Assembly: GCA_009744235.1 (NCBI GenBank)
Contig: WPHV01000016.1
Coordinates: forward strand, 1 to 64,000
Origin: Gillisella vitis
GTDB lineage: Bacteria > Pseudomonadota > Alphaproteobacteria > Rhizobiales > Rhizobiaceae
Length of the DNA stretch: 64,000 nucleotides
Reading direction: 5' to 3'
The position numbers and the translations under genes were made by a program. The notes below the pieces were generated by a model. The model was not told where the DNA came from and searched no databases. It was given only the letters and a program-made list of their open reading frames with translations. Positions 41,958 through 50,588 of this stretch are shown piece after piece (within the stretch, counting starts at the first letter, position 1; the number at the start of each line of letters is the position of its first letter).

Positions 41958-43619
41958 TCAAACGCCGAGCGAAGCCTTGTAGAGCGATATCTGCTTGTCG
42001 CGGCCAAGCTGATCGGTGAGTTTTTCCCAGGCAGCCGCAATGGCGTCGGCGCCTTCCTGGGGCTTCACCCTGCCCGCAAACACCTTTGCCAATTCGTCTT
42101 CCGCCACGCTGTAATATTGGAAAATACCGGGAATACGCGGTTCAATGGCAGCGTTCGGATGGTTGTAGGACTTCGACTGGGAGGCGAGATAATTGCTGAT
42201 GAACGCTTCCTCATAGCCCGCTGCCACCCATTCTTTAATGTCGAACTGGCTCTTGCGATAGCACTGGAAGCCGGAGGGATAGGCTGCCGTCCACAAGGCG
42301 AGATCCTTGCCGCCGAGATGGGCCGCCGCACTCCAGGCTGCCTTCTTTTTCTTTTCATCCTTATCGACACGGGCCATGACGTAAACGCCCCAGCCCAGAT
42401 AGGCCATGTTGGGCGCATAGTTTGGCCCGCTCGCCAGCGTCTCCCATTTTCCGGTCTTGGCATTATAGACATCGTCGGAGCCGGGAAGAATGTCGAAGGC
42501 GATGGTATCGCCGACCACCGAACTGTCGCTGGTTTGGGCGCTCTGCCCGACATCGCCCCACCAGGAGACCATGGAGCCGGTTCCGGCCAGAAACTGCTGA
42601 AATGCCGTCGTGCCCGGATCGGCGTTCAGCTGGTCACCGGCTTCGGAAGGCAGCGCATCGACCACATCCTGTATGGCGCGAACCCAGGCCGGATTGTTAA
42701 TGCGCGGCTTCATCGTATCGACGTCGAACAGCCAGGCCTTGTCAGCCGGGTGCTTGGCATAGGCCGTCGCGCGGCTGCCGAGGAAGTAGAAACCAAAGCC
42801 ACCCCAGGCCTTTGGCGCGTCGAGATAACCGATGGCATCGGCGCCAGCGATTTTCTTGCCCTTAAGGAACTTGGTCGCTTCCTGCACCTGTTGCCAGGTT
42901 TTCGGCACGCCCCATTCGCCCGCATGGCCTTCGGCTTTCCAGGCCTTGGCGAGATCAGCGTCGGTGAAATAATCCTTGCGATAGTTGAAGTTGTGGCAAT
43001 CGCCATCCACCGAGACGCGGTAGACTTTGCCACCCCAGGTGCCGACCGGGGCCTTCAGGTAATCGACGTAATCGTCCATGTCGATCTGGGCCTTCACCCA
43101 GTCCGGCATTTCCGAGGCAAGGCCCTTGCCGCAAACATCGCCCTCAAACGGCGCGCCCATTTCCAGCAGGTCAAAATCCACGGTGCCGGTGGCAATCGCC
43201 TGTTGAAGACGGGGATTGTAATCGGCCTGGGCCAGGTCGATCCAGGTAATCTTGGCGCCAGTATAATCCTCCCAAGGCTTCAGGAAACCGCGAAACAGTA
43301 CATTGTGCAGATTTTGATTGTTCAGGCCCATGAAGGACAGTTCGACGCCAGCGAACTCTCCCTTCTTGACGGTCTTCTTTGTGGCCTCCAGGCACATCTC
43401 GCCGACCTTCTGCCAATCGGCATCGGTGGGAGACCCCTTTCCAACGCCGGGTATTTGCAGGATCTGGGTGCGCAGGGACGCTTCATCGGCAAGCGCCGTT
43501 CCGGCATTGCCCAGCAACCCGCCAGCCGCCGCCACAGCCCCAAGGCTTGCACCGGTCTTCAGGATGGCGCGACGGCTCAGGCCTATCGCCATCATCCTCT
43601 CGTATTCGCTGACTTTCAT
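41958..43619 (-). CDS. Extracellular solute-binding protein with Tat-type signal
   Basis: The 553-residue family 1 binding protein is larger than usual (about 420). The N terminus has the twin-arginine motif SRRAILKTGASLGAVAAAGG, so export through the Tat pathway and periplasmic folding are likely, unlike the neighbouring Sec-type binding proteins. The large size suits an oligosaccharide or complex-sugar ligand. It is followed by MalF- and MalG-type permeases after a hairpin. Confidence 0.88.
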   Translation of the reverse strand: MKVSEYERMMAIGLSRRAILKTGASLGAVAAAGGLLGNAGTALADEASLRTQILQIPGVGKGSPTDADWQKVGEMCLEATKKTVKKGEFAGVELSFMGLNNQNLHNVLFRGFLKPWEDYTGAKITWIDLAQADYNPRLQQAIATGTVDFDLLEMGAPFEGDVCGKGLASEMPDWVKAQIDMDDYVDYLKAPVGTWGGKVYRVSVDGDCHNFNYRKDYFTDADLAKAWKAEGHAGEWGVPKTWQQVQEATKFLKGKKIAGADAIGYLDAPKAWGGFGFYFLGSRATAYAKHPADKAWLFDVDTMKPRINNPAWVRAIQDVVDALPSEAGDQLNADPGTTAFQQFLAGTGSMVSWWGDVGQSAQTSDSSVVGDTIAFDILPGSDDVYNAKTGKWETLASGPNYAPNMAYLGWGVYVMARVDKDEKKKKAAWSAAAHLGGKDLALWTAAYPSGFQCYRKSQFDIKEWVAAGYEEAFISNYLASQSKSYNHPNAAIEPRIPGIFQYYSVAEDELAKVFAGRVKPQEGADAIAAAWEKLTDQLGRDKQISLYKASLGV

Positions 43620-43697
43620 GTCTGTCTCCTCCCTTGTTCGCCTATGTCAAATAACTGCTTTCGCGTGTCCCCTCCCGTGGACACGCGAAAGCAGGCC

Positions 43698-44759
43698 CTA
43701 TTCCAACCGCAACCCCGTTTCACCGTCGAACAGATGGACCATGGCCGGGTTCGGCGTCATGGCAATCAGTTGTCCAGGCGGCTCTGCCAAACGCTCGCGA
43801 AAAACACCGATGACCTTCTGTTGGCCAAGCCGGGCAAAGACCTGGGTTTCCGTTCCGGTCGATTCCAGCACGGTGACGTTGGCGGTAACGTCGCCGCCAA
43901 GCACAAAATGCTCAGGCCGGATGCCGTAGAAAGCCGCTCGTCCGTCCGACCCTGCAGGAGCTGAATTCAAGGGCAAACGGATGCCCTCTTCGGTCTCGAA
44001 AAATGGTGTTGTTGAGGCCCGGATATGCCCCTTGATCAGGTTCATCGACGGCGAACCGATAAACCCAGCCACGAACATGTTGGCTGGCGCATCGTAAAGT
44101 GCCAGCGGCGAGCCGATCTGCTCGACGCGACCATTCCGCAACACGACGATACGGTCCGCCATGGTCATGGCTTCGACCTGGTCATGGGTCACATAAATCA
44201 TCGTCGTCGCCAGACGGCGTTGCAATTCCTTGATTTCAGCCCGCATCTGGACCCGCAGTTTGGCGTCGAGATTGGACAGAGGCTCATCGAAGAGGAAAAC
44301 CTTCGGATCTCGCACAATCGCCCGGCCCATCGCCACACGCTGTCGCTGCCCGCCGGAAAGCTGACGGGGATAGCGAGCCAGATAAGGGACCAGATCGAGA
44401 ATTTCCGCTGCCTTGCGAACGCGCTCGTCAATGAAGGGCTTGGTTTCACCGCGCATCTTCAGCGCAAAGCCCATATTCTCCGCCACCGTCTTGTGCGGAT
44501 AAAGCGCATAGCTCTGGAAAACCATGGCGATATCGCGATCCTTCGGCGGCAGGTCGTTGACGACCTTTCCGTCGATGACGACATCGCCAAACGTGATCGG
44601 CTCCAACCCGGCAACCATGCGCAGCAAAGTGGACTTGCCGCATCCCGATGGGCCGACAAGAACCACGAATTCACCATCAGGGATCTCGACGGAAACGCCA
44701 TGGATAACCGTCAGGCTACCATAGGCCTTGCCGACATTGACGATATTCATCGATGCCAA
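43698..44759 (-). CDS. Carbohydrate ABC transporter ATPase (MalK/UgpC-type)
   Basis: The 353-residue protein has an ATPase domain (Walker A GPSGCGKST, Q-loop MVFQSYALYPH, signature LSGGQRQR, Walker B FLFDEPLSN). A C-terminal OB-fold regulatory domain starts about residue 240. TTG at 44759 with GGAG nine bases upstream gives the usual MAS-type beginning; the ATG at 44750 is three codons inside. It heads the minus-strand importer operon. Confidence 0.9.
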   Translation of the reverse strand: MASMNIVNVGKAYGSLTVIHGVSVEIPDGEFVVLVGPSGCGKSTLLRMVAGLEPITFGDVVIDGKVVNDLPPKDRDIAMVFQSYALYPHKTVAENMGFALKMRGETKPFIDERVRKAAEILDLVPYLARYPRQLSGGQRQRVAMGRAIVRDPKVFLFDEPLSNLDAKLRVQMRAEIKELQRRLATTMIYVTHDQVEAMTMADRIVVLRNGRVEQIGSPLALYDAPANMFVAGFIGSPSMNLIKGHIRASTTPFFETEEGIRLPLNSAPAGSDGRAAFYGIRPEHFVLGGDVTANVTVLESTGTETQVFARLGQQKVIGVFRERLAEPPGQLIAMTPNPAMVHLFDGETGLRLE

Positions 44760-44893
44760 AAGCAGTTCTCCTCCCAGGACGGCGCGCCTTGCGCACACCG
44801 TTTAAGCGGTTTTCCGGGAAACCGTAACGGTTGGAGACCTCCCTCTCACCGTCCCAGTCCTTGCGTCCGGAAAGACGCTGTCTTCGACAGGAA

Positions 44894-44921
44894 CTTCACA
44901 TAGTCTTTTATTTTGGTAAAG
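44894..44921. promoter_or_regulatory. Putative RpiR operator, second site
   Basis: CTTCACA-N13-TGGTAAAG has the same half-sites and identical 28-base length as the site at 38261-38288 (CTTCACA-N13-TTGTAAAG). It lies in the divergent control region of the second transporter, so one RpiR regulator may connect both parts of the locus. Confidence 0.5.
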
Positions 44922-44947
44922 TCCGTTATTGCATTTCGCCTAAATAT

Positions 44948-44965
44948 TTTCGATGTTCATCGAAA
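44948..44965. promoter_or_regulatory. Palindromic operator-like site
   Basis: The perfect inverted repeat TTTCGATG-TT-CATCGAAA lies in the control region between the MalK-type operon and the second mutarotase gene. The binding regulator is not identifiable from sequence. Confidence 0.45.
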
Positions 44966-45121
44966 TGCAGTCGGAACGGGGGTTTTGGCGTTGTTGAACT
45001 ATGGATTGCGGTGAATATGGCCGTCGTGCTGCCCTGTCTAAAACATCGCCGTATTGAGTAACATCACAAAAAAATGTCAAATTGTGAAGAAAATCACGAC
45101 CACAAAGGGAAGGCAAGGCCA

Positions 45122-45562
45122 GTGCTGAAGGGAATAGATCCGGTTTTGAACGCTGAATTGCTCCATGCCTTGATGCTGATGGGCCACGGCGACCAATTGG
45201 TGCTGTGCGATATCAACCATCCGGCAGAGACGATTGCCAAGCACACGACCTATGGCAAGCTCATCAATCTGTCGGGTTGCGGCCTGGAGGTTGCCACGGC
45301 GGCGATCCTGACGCTCTTTCCCCTCGATACCTTTGTGGACGCGCCGGTGAAGAGGATGCAGGTGGTTGGTGATCCCGGTGGGCAGGTGCCGATCTTTTCG
45401 GCCATCCAGCGTGTGGTGGACCAATCGGAAGGACGACCGGTGAAGATCGACGCCCTGGAACGTTTCGCGTTTTACGCCGAGGCAAAGGCGTCCTTTGCGA
45501 TCGTCAGAACGTCCGATCCCGGCCCCTACGGATGTTTTATTTTCAGCAAGGGCGTCGTTTAA
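45122..45562 (+). CDS. FucU/RbsD family sugar mutarotase, copy 2
   Basis: The 146-residue protein is similar to the copy at 39280-39735. The family motif LMLMGHGDQLVLCDINHP and the end YGCFIFSKGVV are present. GTG at 45122 (LKGIDPVLNAELLHAL) matches the start of the other copy and has GGAAGGCAAGG upstream; an in-frame ATG at 45074 would add 16 residues of low-complexity sequence. It is divergent from the MalK-type importer, so it is probably expressed with it. Having two mutarotases in one locus suggests two anomeric substrates. Confidence 0.84.
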   Translation: MLKGIDPVLNAELLHALMLMGHGDQLVLCDINHPAETIAKHTTYGKLINLSGCGLEVATAAILTLFPLDTFVDAPVKRMQVVGDPGGQVPIFSAIQRVVDQSEGRPVKIDALERFAFYAEAKASFAIVRTSDPGPYGCFIFSKGVV

Positions 45563-45668
45563 TTCGAACGCAAATTTGTCTTGATCTATCAGAGGCGTGA
45601 ATCGATCAGGCTGGATCGATTCAGAGAACTCGTTGGACGCTTGCATCGAACCACGCCAGACTCTGGCC

Positions 45669-45926
45669 ATGGAGAAAGAGAATAACAGCCCCGTCCAACT
45701 TCGCCGCATCGACCCGTCGCAAAACATGCGGCGCTTTTACACGCTCGCACTGCAACCGACCTTGTTCGGCGGCGCTTCGGTGATCCGCAACTGGGGTCGG
45801 ATAGGTACGACAGGCCAGACCCTGATCGAGACTTTTGATCGAAAGGAGGATGCCCAACATGTGCTTTCACGCCTTGAGCGGACAAAAAGAAAACGTGGTT
45901 ATCATGATGCGGGTCGTCTATCTTGA
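45669..45926 (+). CDS. WGR-domain protein
   Basis: The 85-residue protein consists almost entirely of a WGR domain. The signature is in GGASVIRNWGRIGTTGQ, with the preceding aromatic RRFYTLAL strand. WGR domains are found in PARPs, in MolR and in many small bacterial proteins, and generally bind nucleic acid. The ATG at 45669 (MEKENNSP) is chosen because the 5' GTG frame adds an unrelated stretch. It is a single gene without clear operon partners. Confidence 0.75.
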   Translation: MEKENNSPVQLRRIDPSQNMRRFYTLALQPTLFGGASVIRNWGRIGTTGQTLIETFDRKEDAQHVLSRLERTKRKRGYHDAGRLS

Positions 45927-46037
45927 AAGACGTAAGACATATTTATGCTCTTTTCCAGAGCAGTTGAATTTGCGTACGATTCATCATACATATTCTGCGT
46001 AGAAGGACGAAAACGACTCTGCCTTCGGCGACAGGGT

Positions 46038-46799
46038 ATGAAAGTGGTGGATGGTGTGACCGGTCAAGTGAAAACACGCGCCAAGGGCGCTGGCTCCCTG
46101 GTCGCACAGGTTAGCGAAAGCCTTCGCAAGGCGATCCTTGGCGGGGATTATGCGCCGGGCGATCGGCTTCCCAGCGAAATGGAACTGACCGAGGCCCATG
46201 GTGTCAGCCGGACCGTCATCCGCGAGGCCGTAACCGGCCTGCGTTACGATGGGCTGGTGGAAGTGCGCCAAGGGGCCGGCATTTTTGTCCTCAATCATCA
46301 TCAATCACGCTCAAACCCGTCGAAGCTGGATCGCGCCCGGCTATCGTCCGATCTAGAGGTTTTGGAGATCCGCACCCCACTGGAGATCGAGGCTGCCGGG
46401 CTTGCCGCGCTGCGCCGTTCGCCGGCGCAGGAGGAAGCGATTTTCGATTGCCATGCAAAATTGCTGGCCTGTATCGAGGCCGACCGCTCCATTCGAGAGG
46501 CCGATCTGGCCCTTCATATGGCGATTGCTGCGGCCACCAATAATCCGCTGTTTACGCAATTTCTTGAGATGCATGGCGCATCCGCTATCCCTCAGTCCAA
46601 AGTGGTCGCGGAAAACCGGGCGGCTGAGCAAACGGCCTATCGCCGCCTCATCCACAGAGAACACCAGGCCGTGGTCGTGGCCATTTCCGACGGCGACGAA
46701 AAAGCCGCCCGCGCTGCCATGCAGGATCATCTGCGCGGAAGCCAGTTGCGTTACCGTGATCTGCTCCGCGATCTGCGCGGCATCGGCAGCGAGGCCTGA
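46038..46799 (+). CDS. GntR-family (FadR subfamily) transcriptional regulator
   Basis: The 253-residue protein has an N-terminal winged helix (about 15-75, with PGDRLPSEMELTEAHGVSRT and the recognition region TVIREAVTGLR). A C-terminal all-helical FCD domain follows, with the LHMAIAAATNN and REHQAVVVAISDGDEKAAR metal/ligand motifs. The start at 46038 follows AGGGT. It lies next to the uronic-acid oligosaccharide locus. FCD regulators often respond to uronates or their unsaturated derivatives, so it is the probable regulator of that locus. Confidence 0.88.
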   Translation: MKVVDGVTGQVKTRAKGAGSLVAQVSESLRKAILGGDYAPGDRLPSEMELTEAHGVSRTVIREAVTGLRYDGLVEVRQGAGIFVLNHHQSRSNPSKLDRARLSSDLEVLEIRTPLEIEAAGLAALRRSPAQEEAIFDCHAKLLACIEADRSIREADLALHMAIAAATNNPLFTQFLEMHGASAIPQSKVVAENRAAEQTAYRRLIHREHQAVVVAISDGDEKAARAAMQDHLRGSQLRYRDLLRDLRGIGSEA

Positions 46800-46803
46800 A
46801 TTT

Positions 46804-47589
46804 TCAGGCTTCCGTCCCCCACGCCTCAATCTGAGTCAGCGCCGGAAACGGCGATGGATCATCAGCTTTTATGAGACTGTGCAGCCTAACCCATTCAGTC
46901 CGTGTTTCGGGCAGGCAAAAACACTGGGCGGCAGAGGATTTGACCAGCGCCAACCGCGTTTCTTCTCCACCCGAAAAGCTCAGGACAGCACTTTCCCACC
47001 AGGCATCGTGCGGAAAATCAGCGCGCAGAGTGAGAACCACTTCGCTGACCGTGACCGGGCGGCCGAAAAACAGGGTCAGGGCAGCCTGCGGGTCCCTGTT
47101 GATCCCCCAACTGGTGAACGGCCAGAAGCCGTGATTGTTGTTGGCCCGCTCACCATCGATGACATTGCGAACTGCGAAGGCCGCCTCCCCGCGTGTTTCG
47201 ACATTGGCCTCGACATGCGGAAAAGCTTGAGAATTGGCCTGGTCGTCCAGGGGGTTAAAGGCAAGGTTTCTCTGTGCCGCTAGTTCTTCCGGCCTGGCCT
47301 TCGCCGCGTGAAGCCGGTGCAGATCTCCGCAAAAAGCATGGGGTGGATAGGCGATCTTCCTGGCGCCGAACGGTATGGAAAAGCTGAAACGGCCCTGCGG
47401 CAGATAGAGGATGGCCGGGGCCATGGCGGCATCGAGTGCCAGGCGAACATGACCGGGCTCTGACACTTCGACCAATAGCCGGTCGCCGTCACGGTAGGGC
47501 TGGCGATAGACCAGAAAGGCTTCGTGGTCTGCACTGCTTTGCGCTAGATTTTGACCCGCAGCATCCACCACTGTGAGTGTCACTCTCAT
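46804..47589 (-). CDS. Orphan protein of the uronate locus, possible carbohydrate-binding fold
   Basis: The 261-residue protein has no signal peptide. The first part (VRLALDAAMAPAILYLPQG) is beta-rich, and the C-terminal part (from about FPHVEANVETRGE) resembles a discoidin/galactose-binding jelly-roll. I do not recognise a catalytic family. GGAGGG precedes the start codon at 47589. It is encoded 11 bases after the heparinase II/III-like lyase on the same strand and is probably cotranscribed, so a role in binding or modifying the same oligosaccharide is likely. Confidence 0.65.
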   Translation of the reverse strand: MRVTLTVVDAAGQNLAQSSADHEAFLVYRQPYRDGDRLLVEVSEPGHVRLALDAAMAPAILYLPQGRFSFSIPFGARKIAYPPHAFCGDLHRLHAAKARPEELAAQRNLAFNPLDDQANSQAFPHVEANVETRGEAAFAVRNVIDGERANNNHGFWPFTSWGINRDPQAALTLFFGRPVTVSEVVLTLRADFPHDAWWESAVLSFSGGEETRLALVKSSAAQCFCLPETRTEWVRLHSLIKADDPSPFPALTQIEAWGTEA

Positions 47590-47600
47590 TCTCACCCTCC

Positions 47601-49409
47601 TCAAGTAATCGTCAGTGATAAGCGCGAGGTCTGAAACGGCAGCAGAATGCGGAAAATTCTGTCCGGCCATGCCTGCCGCAGCCGGGGATCGCCGATATCG
47701 ATGACCTCGATGATCGGTTCTGCCGCACCGCTCACACTGATTTCGCCGAGCCCTTCCAGGACCAACCTCCCCGCTTGCGCGCGGGGCTCAAGGCAGGTCA
47801 TCAGCGACAGAACGGCATGCTTGTCACCGTCATGCTCATCGACAATCTCGACATGGCTGCCGCGAATGAGCCTGACGCTGCGGCGATAAGAGCGTAGCGC
47901 TGCTTCCTTCGGGTAAGCTGCGGCCAGTTCCAGCGAAATGCGGGCCTCCTCCACCTCGAAAGCCGTCTTGACATAACGTGCGGCACATTCCGGTCCATCC
48001 CGCTGCATCACGCCTGCAAAAGCCGGAAGGTTGTGGTAGGTCGACTGCATCGTCCAGATCTCATACCGCTGCGGCGAGAAAGTCTTCGCCGTATAGGTCT
48101 CGACGCCGATATCGATGAGAAATGGTTGTCCGTCCTTGTAAAGCGTCAGGCTGCCGACATCGTTATGATTATGGCTTTCGCCATTGTGTCCGCCCTTCAC
48201 CGCCAGATCGAAACGGCTGTCGCGGGCAATGAAAAGCCCGGTGCCGGGGTAGAAAATATCGCCTTTTGCCGCCGGATTTGCGGGTGCTGACGCAACATCC
48301 GGCAAGCGCGTGGCCGCCGTCAGCCTGTACCAGAGGTTCCACTCCTTCGACAGCAGTGGATCGGCGGATTGTCGAAGATCGGCAGCGGCAAAATCCATCA
48401 GCACCTTCGAGCCAACCGCTTCGCCGAACAGATATTCCCGGATGCTACAGGGCTCCAGAACTGCGGATGAATCGGCAAAATTGAAATAATGCCGTCCAGA
48501 TACATGCATGTTGAGGATGTATTCCGCCATGTTGCGGATCTTTTTTGTCTGCCAAAGCGGACGGCACAGGTCCGGCGCAACCTGATCCAGCACGGTCATG
48601 GCACTAAACAGACAGAGAGCTGCATGGCGATAATAGAGGACGCCTTCCTCGCAGGCCCCGTCCTCGGCATAGTCCTTGAGAAAGGCATCGAGACTGCCGA
48701 GCGCCTTGACCAGCACTGCGCGGCGGATCTCCTGGCTGGTGGGCAGGGAAAACGTGGTGATCAGCACGTTCTGAGTGATCCACGCCGTCCAATTGTTCAT
48801 CCGCTCGCTCCCCTGCCCCATCCACCAGAAATGCCGGGTAAGATAAGGGATGATGATACGGCGGTGGATCTCCTGTTCTATGCGGGCGGGCAGGCGCGGA
48901 TCGCGTTGCGCAAGAGCAGGTCTTAGCAGCCAAACCAGGGTTGCCAGGTTCGCCGCCGTTTCTGCCGCGAAGAGATCGACCACCGGGTCATCAGGATCGG
49001 GCAGTGGCTGGCGCGGACCGCCGCGTCCATAGGCATTATGCGCTGGCAATTGCCAACCGCTCTCCTCACAGATCAGGATGACGCCATCGATAATCGCGTC
49101 GATGAAGTCGCCCTCGCCGCCCTCCCCCGCGTCTTTCGCGCACTCAGCCAGAACCAGATCGTTCAGCATCAGGCGACGGCGGAAATACAGGTCTTCGAAG
49201 CGCGAGCGGTTTCCTGTCTGGGTATAGTCACGGTAATGGGAGGCGAGGATTTGCGGCCATTCAGCCTCCAGCGCCGTGCGGCCAGCACCCTTTAGGGGGG
49301 TGAGATGTTCGGCGTCCAATCGTTGCAGTAACGCATGGACGTCGGCACCTGCGACCGGTTGGAAATCGGCAAGGTGGGACGGCAAGCTGCCGATTTGCTC
49401 GCTGAACAT
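47601..49409 (-). CDS. Heparinase II/III-fold polysaccharide lyase-like enzyme, cytoplasmic
   Basis: The 602-residue protein has an N-terminal alpha/alpha toroid (about 60-370) and a C-terminal beta-sandwich domain. The heparinase II/III motif HNHND spans residues 413-417 within GHNGESHNHND, followed by LIDIGVETYTA. The family cleaves uronic-acid glycosidic bonds by beta-elimination, giving unsaturated ends that GH88/GH105 enzymes then remove. The start at 49409 has GGAGGCGG upstream. There is no signal peptide, so it should act on imported oligosaccharides. It is divergent from the importer operon. Confidence 0.86.
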   Translation of the reverse strand: MFSEQIGSLPSHLADFQPVAGADVHALLQRLDAEHLTPLKGAGRTALEAEWPQILASHYRDYTQTGNRSRFEDLYFRRRLMLNDLVLAECAKDAGEGGEGDFIDAIIDGVILICEESGWQLPAHNAYGRGGPRQPLPDPDDPVVDLFAAETAANLATLVWLLRPALAQRDPRLPARIEQEIHRRIIIPYLTRHFWWMGQGSERMNNWTAWITQNVLITTFSLPTSQEIRRAVLVKALGSLDAFLKDYAEDGACEEGVLYYRHAALCLFSAMTVLDQVAPDLCRPLWQTKKIRNMAEYILNMHVSGRHYFNFADSSAVLEPCSIREYLFGEAVGSKVLMDFAAADLRQSADPLLSKEWNLWYRLTAATRLPDVASAPANPAAKGDIFYPGTGLFIARDSRFDLAVKGGHNGESHNHNDVGSLTLYKDGQPFLIDIGVETYTAKTFSPQRYEIWTMQSTYHNLPAFAGVMQRDGPECAARYVKTAFEVEEARISLELAAAYPKEAALRSYRRSVRLIRGSHVEIVDEHDGDKHAVLSLMTCLEPRAQAGRLVLEGLGEISVSGAAEPIIEVIDIGDPRLRQAWPDRIFRILLPFQTSRLSLTIT

Positions 49410-49502
49410 GGTGTCCGCCTCCTCCGTCCTCACCGTCTAGCGATCTCCTGCTATCATACCTATTTTCATCTTTCCAGTAAATTTGTCTGATGTTATCGGA
49501 AG

Positions 49503-49514
49503 TTGTTTGACCAA
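49503..49514. promoter_or_regulatory. Possible GntR operator (weak)
   Basis: TTGTTTGACCAA is a partly symmetric sequence in the divergent control region between the lyase operon and the importer operon (49410-49622). Its location is right for the adjacent FadR-type regulator, but the symmetry is imperfect and no second copy was found. Confidence 0.3.
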
Positions 49515-49622
49515 TAAACGATCTATGCTATGCAGGGATCGGGAGACGGGTGCAACCGACAGGCGGCCCCGCATGGAACGCTTGAGCATGGCACGATACG
49601 GCTTCGTGCGGGAGGAAAGCTG

Positions 49623-50585
49623 ATGACGGTCATCAGTCCGGTTCTATCTGGCGGCAGCGCCGAGAACGGCAAAGGTGCGACCTCGAAGCGCCGGGTGCGG
49701 ATCGTGTCCAGGCGCCGGCGGCGGATCGAAAATGCGCTGATTGCCTATTCCTTCATTGCCCCAAATTTCCTAGGCTTTGCCGTCTTCACGCTCGGCCCTA
49801 TTCTGTTTGCCTTTGCGCTGGCCTTCATGCATTGGGACGGCTCAAATCCGATCACCTTTGCCGGGCTCGACAATTTTTGGCGGCTGTTTGAAGACAAGGC
49901 CTTTATCGCCGCCTTCTGGAACACGGTCATCTACACTCTTGTCTCGGTGCCTGCGACGCTTGCCTGCGCGCTTGGTCTTGCCATCCTGCTCAACCAGAAA
50001 ATCCGTGGTCGCGATTTCTTCCGCACCGCGATGTTCTTTCCTTATGTCGCGTCGCTCGTGGCCGTGGCTGTCGTCTGGAACATGCTGTTCAATCCCGAAA
50101 TGGGTCCGGTGAACATGCTGCTCTACACGCTCGGCCTCGACCCCAATGACATGCCCGGCTGGGCCGCCGACCGGCACTGGGCGATGGTTACCGTCATCCT
50201 GTTCGGCATCTGGAAGAGCATGGGCTATTACATGGTCATCTATCTGGCCGGGCTACAGGGCATCAATGCCGAATTGTACGAGGCAGCCGGTCTCGATGGC
50301 GCCAATGGCTGGCAGAAATTCCGGCATGTCACCCTGCCGCAGCTGGCCCCGACGACGTTTTTCGTCACGGTTATGCTGACAATCCAATCCTTCAAGGTTT
50401 TCGACCAGGTCTATATGATTACCCAGGGCGGGCCTGGAACCTCGACCCTCGTGCTGGTCTATCATATCTATAACGAAGCCTTCATTTCCTGGGATCTCGG
50501 CTATTCCAGCATGATTGCGCTGGTGCTGTTCTTCCTGGTTCTGGCGGTCACCGTGATCCAGTTCCGCCGCCAGAGGGAGGACTGA
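49623..50585 (+). CDS. Carbohydrate ABC transporter permease, MalF-type
   Basis: The 320-residue permease has a basic N terminus (RRVRIVSRRRRRIENALI) followed by about six hydrophobic segments and the EAA loop YEAAGLDGANGWQKFRHVTL. GGGAGGAAAG precedes ATG at 49623. It is the first gene of a nine-gene plus-strand operon and pairs with the next gene. Confidence 0.9.
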   Translation: MTVISPVLSGGSAENGKGATSKRRVRIVSRRRRRIENALIAYSFIAPNFLGFAVFTLGPILFAFALAFMHWDGSNPITFAGLDNFWRLFEDKAFIAAFWNTVIYTLVSVPATLACALGLAILLNQKIRGRDFFRTAMFFPYVASLVAVAVVWNMLFNPEMGPVNMLLYTLGLDPNDMPGWAADRHWAMVTVILFGIWKSMGYYMVIYLAGLQGINAELYEAAGLDGANGWQKFRHVTLPQLAPTTFFVTVMLTIQSFKVFDQVYMITQGGPGTSTLVLVYHIYNEAFISWDLGYSSMIALVLFFLVLAVTVIQFRRQRED

Positions 50586-50588
50586 ACC

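Larger units (their letters stand above)
44760..45121. other. Divergent control region of the sugar locus
   Basis: This 360-base stretch between the ATPase gene (minus) and the second mutarotase gene (plus) holds two likely operators, described separately at 44894-44921 and 44948-44965, plus a wider TGCATTTCG / CGAAATGCA inverted pair around 44930-44968. No additional gene is seen. Confidence 0.6.

Noticed and set aside
42117..43964. 615-residue open frame opposite the Tat-exported binding protein
   Set aside because: It is a long antisense frame caused by high GC and codon bias; the minus-strand binding protein is clearly the real gene.
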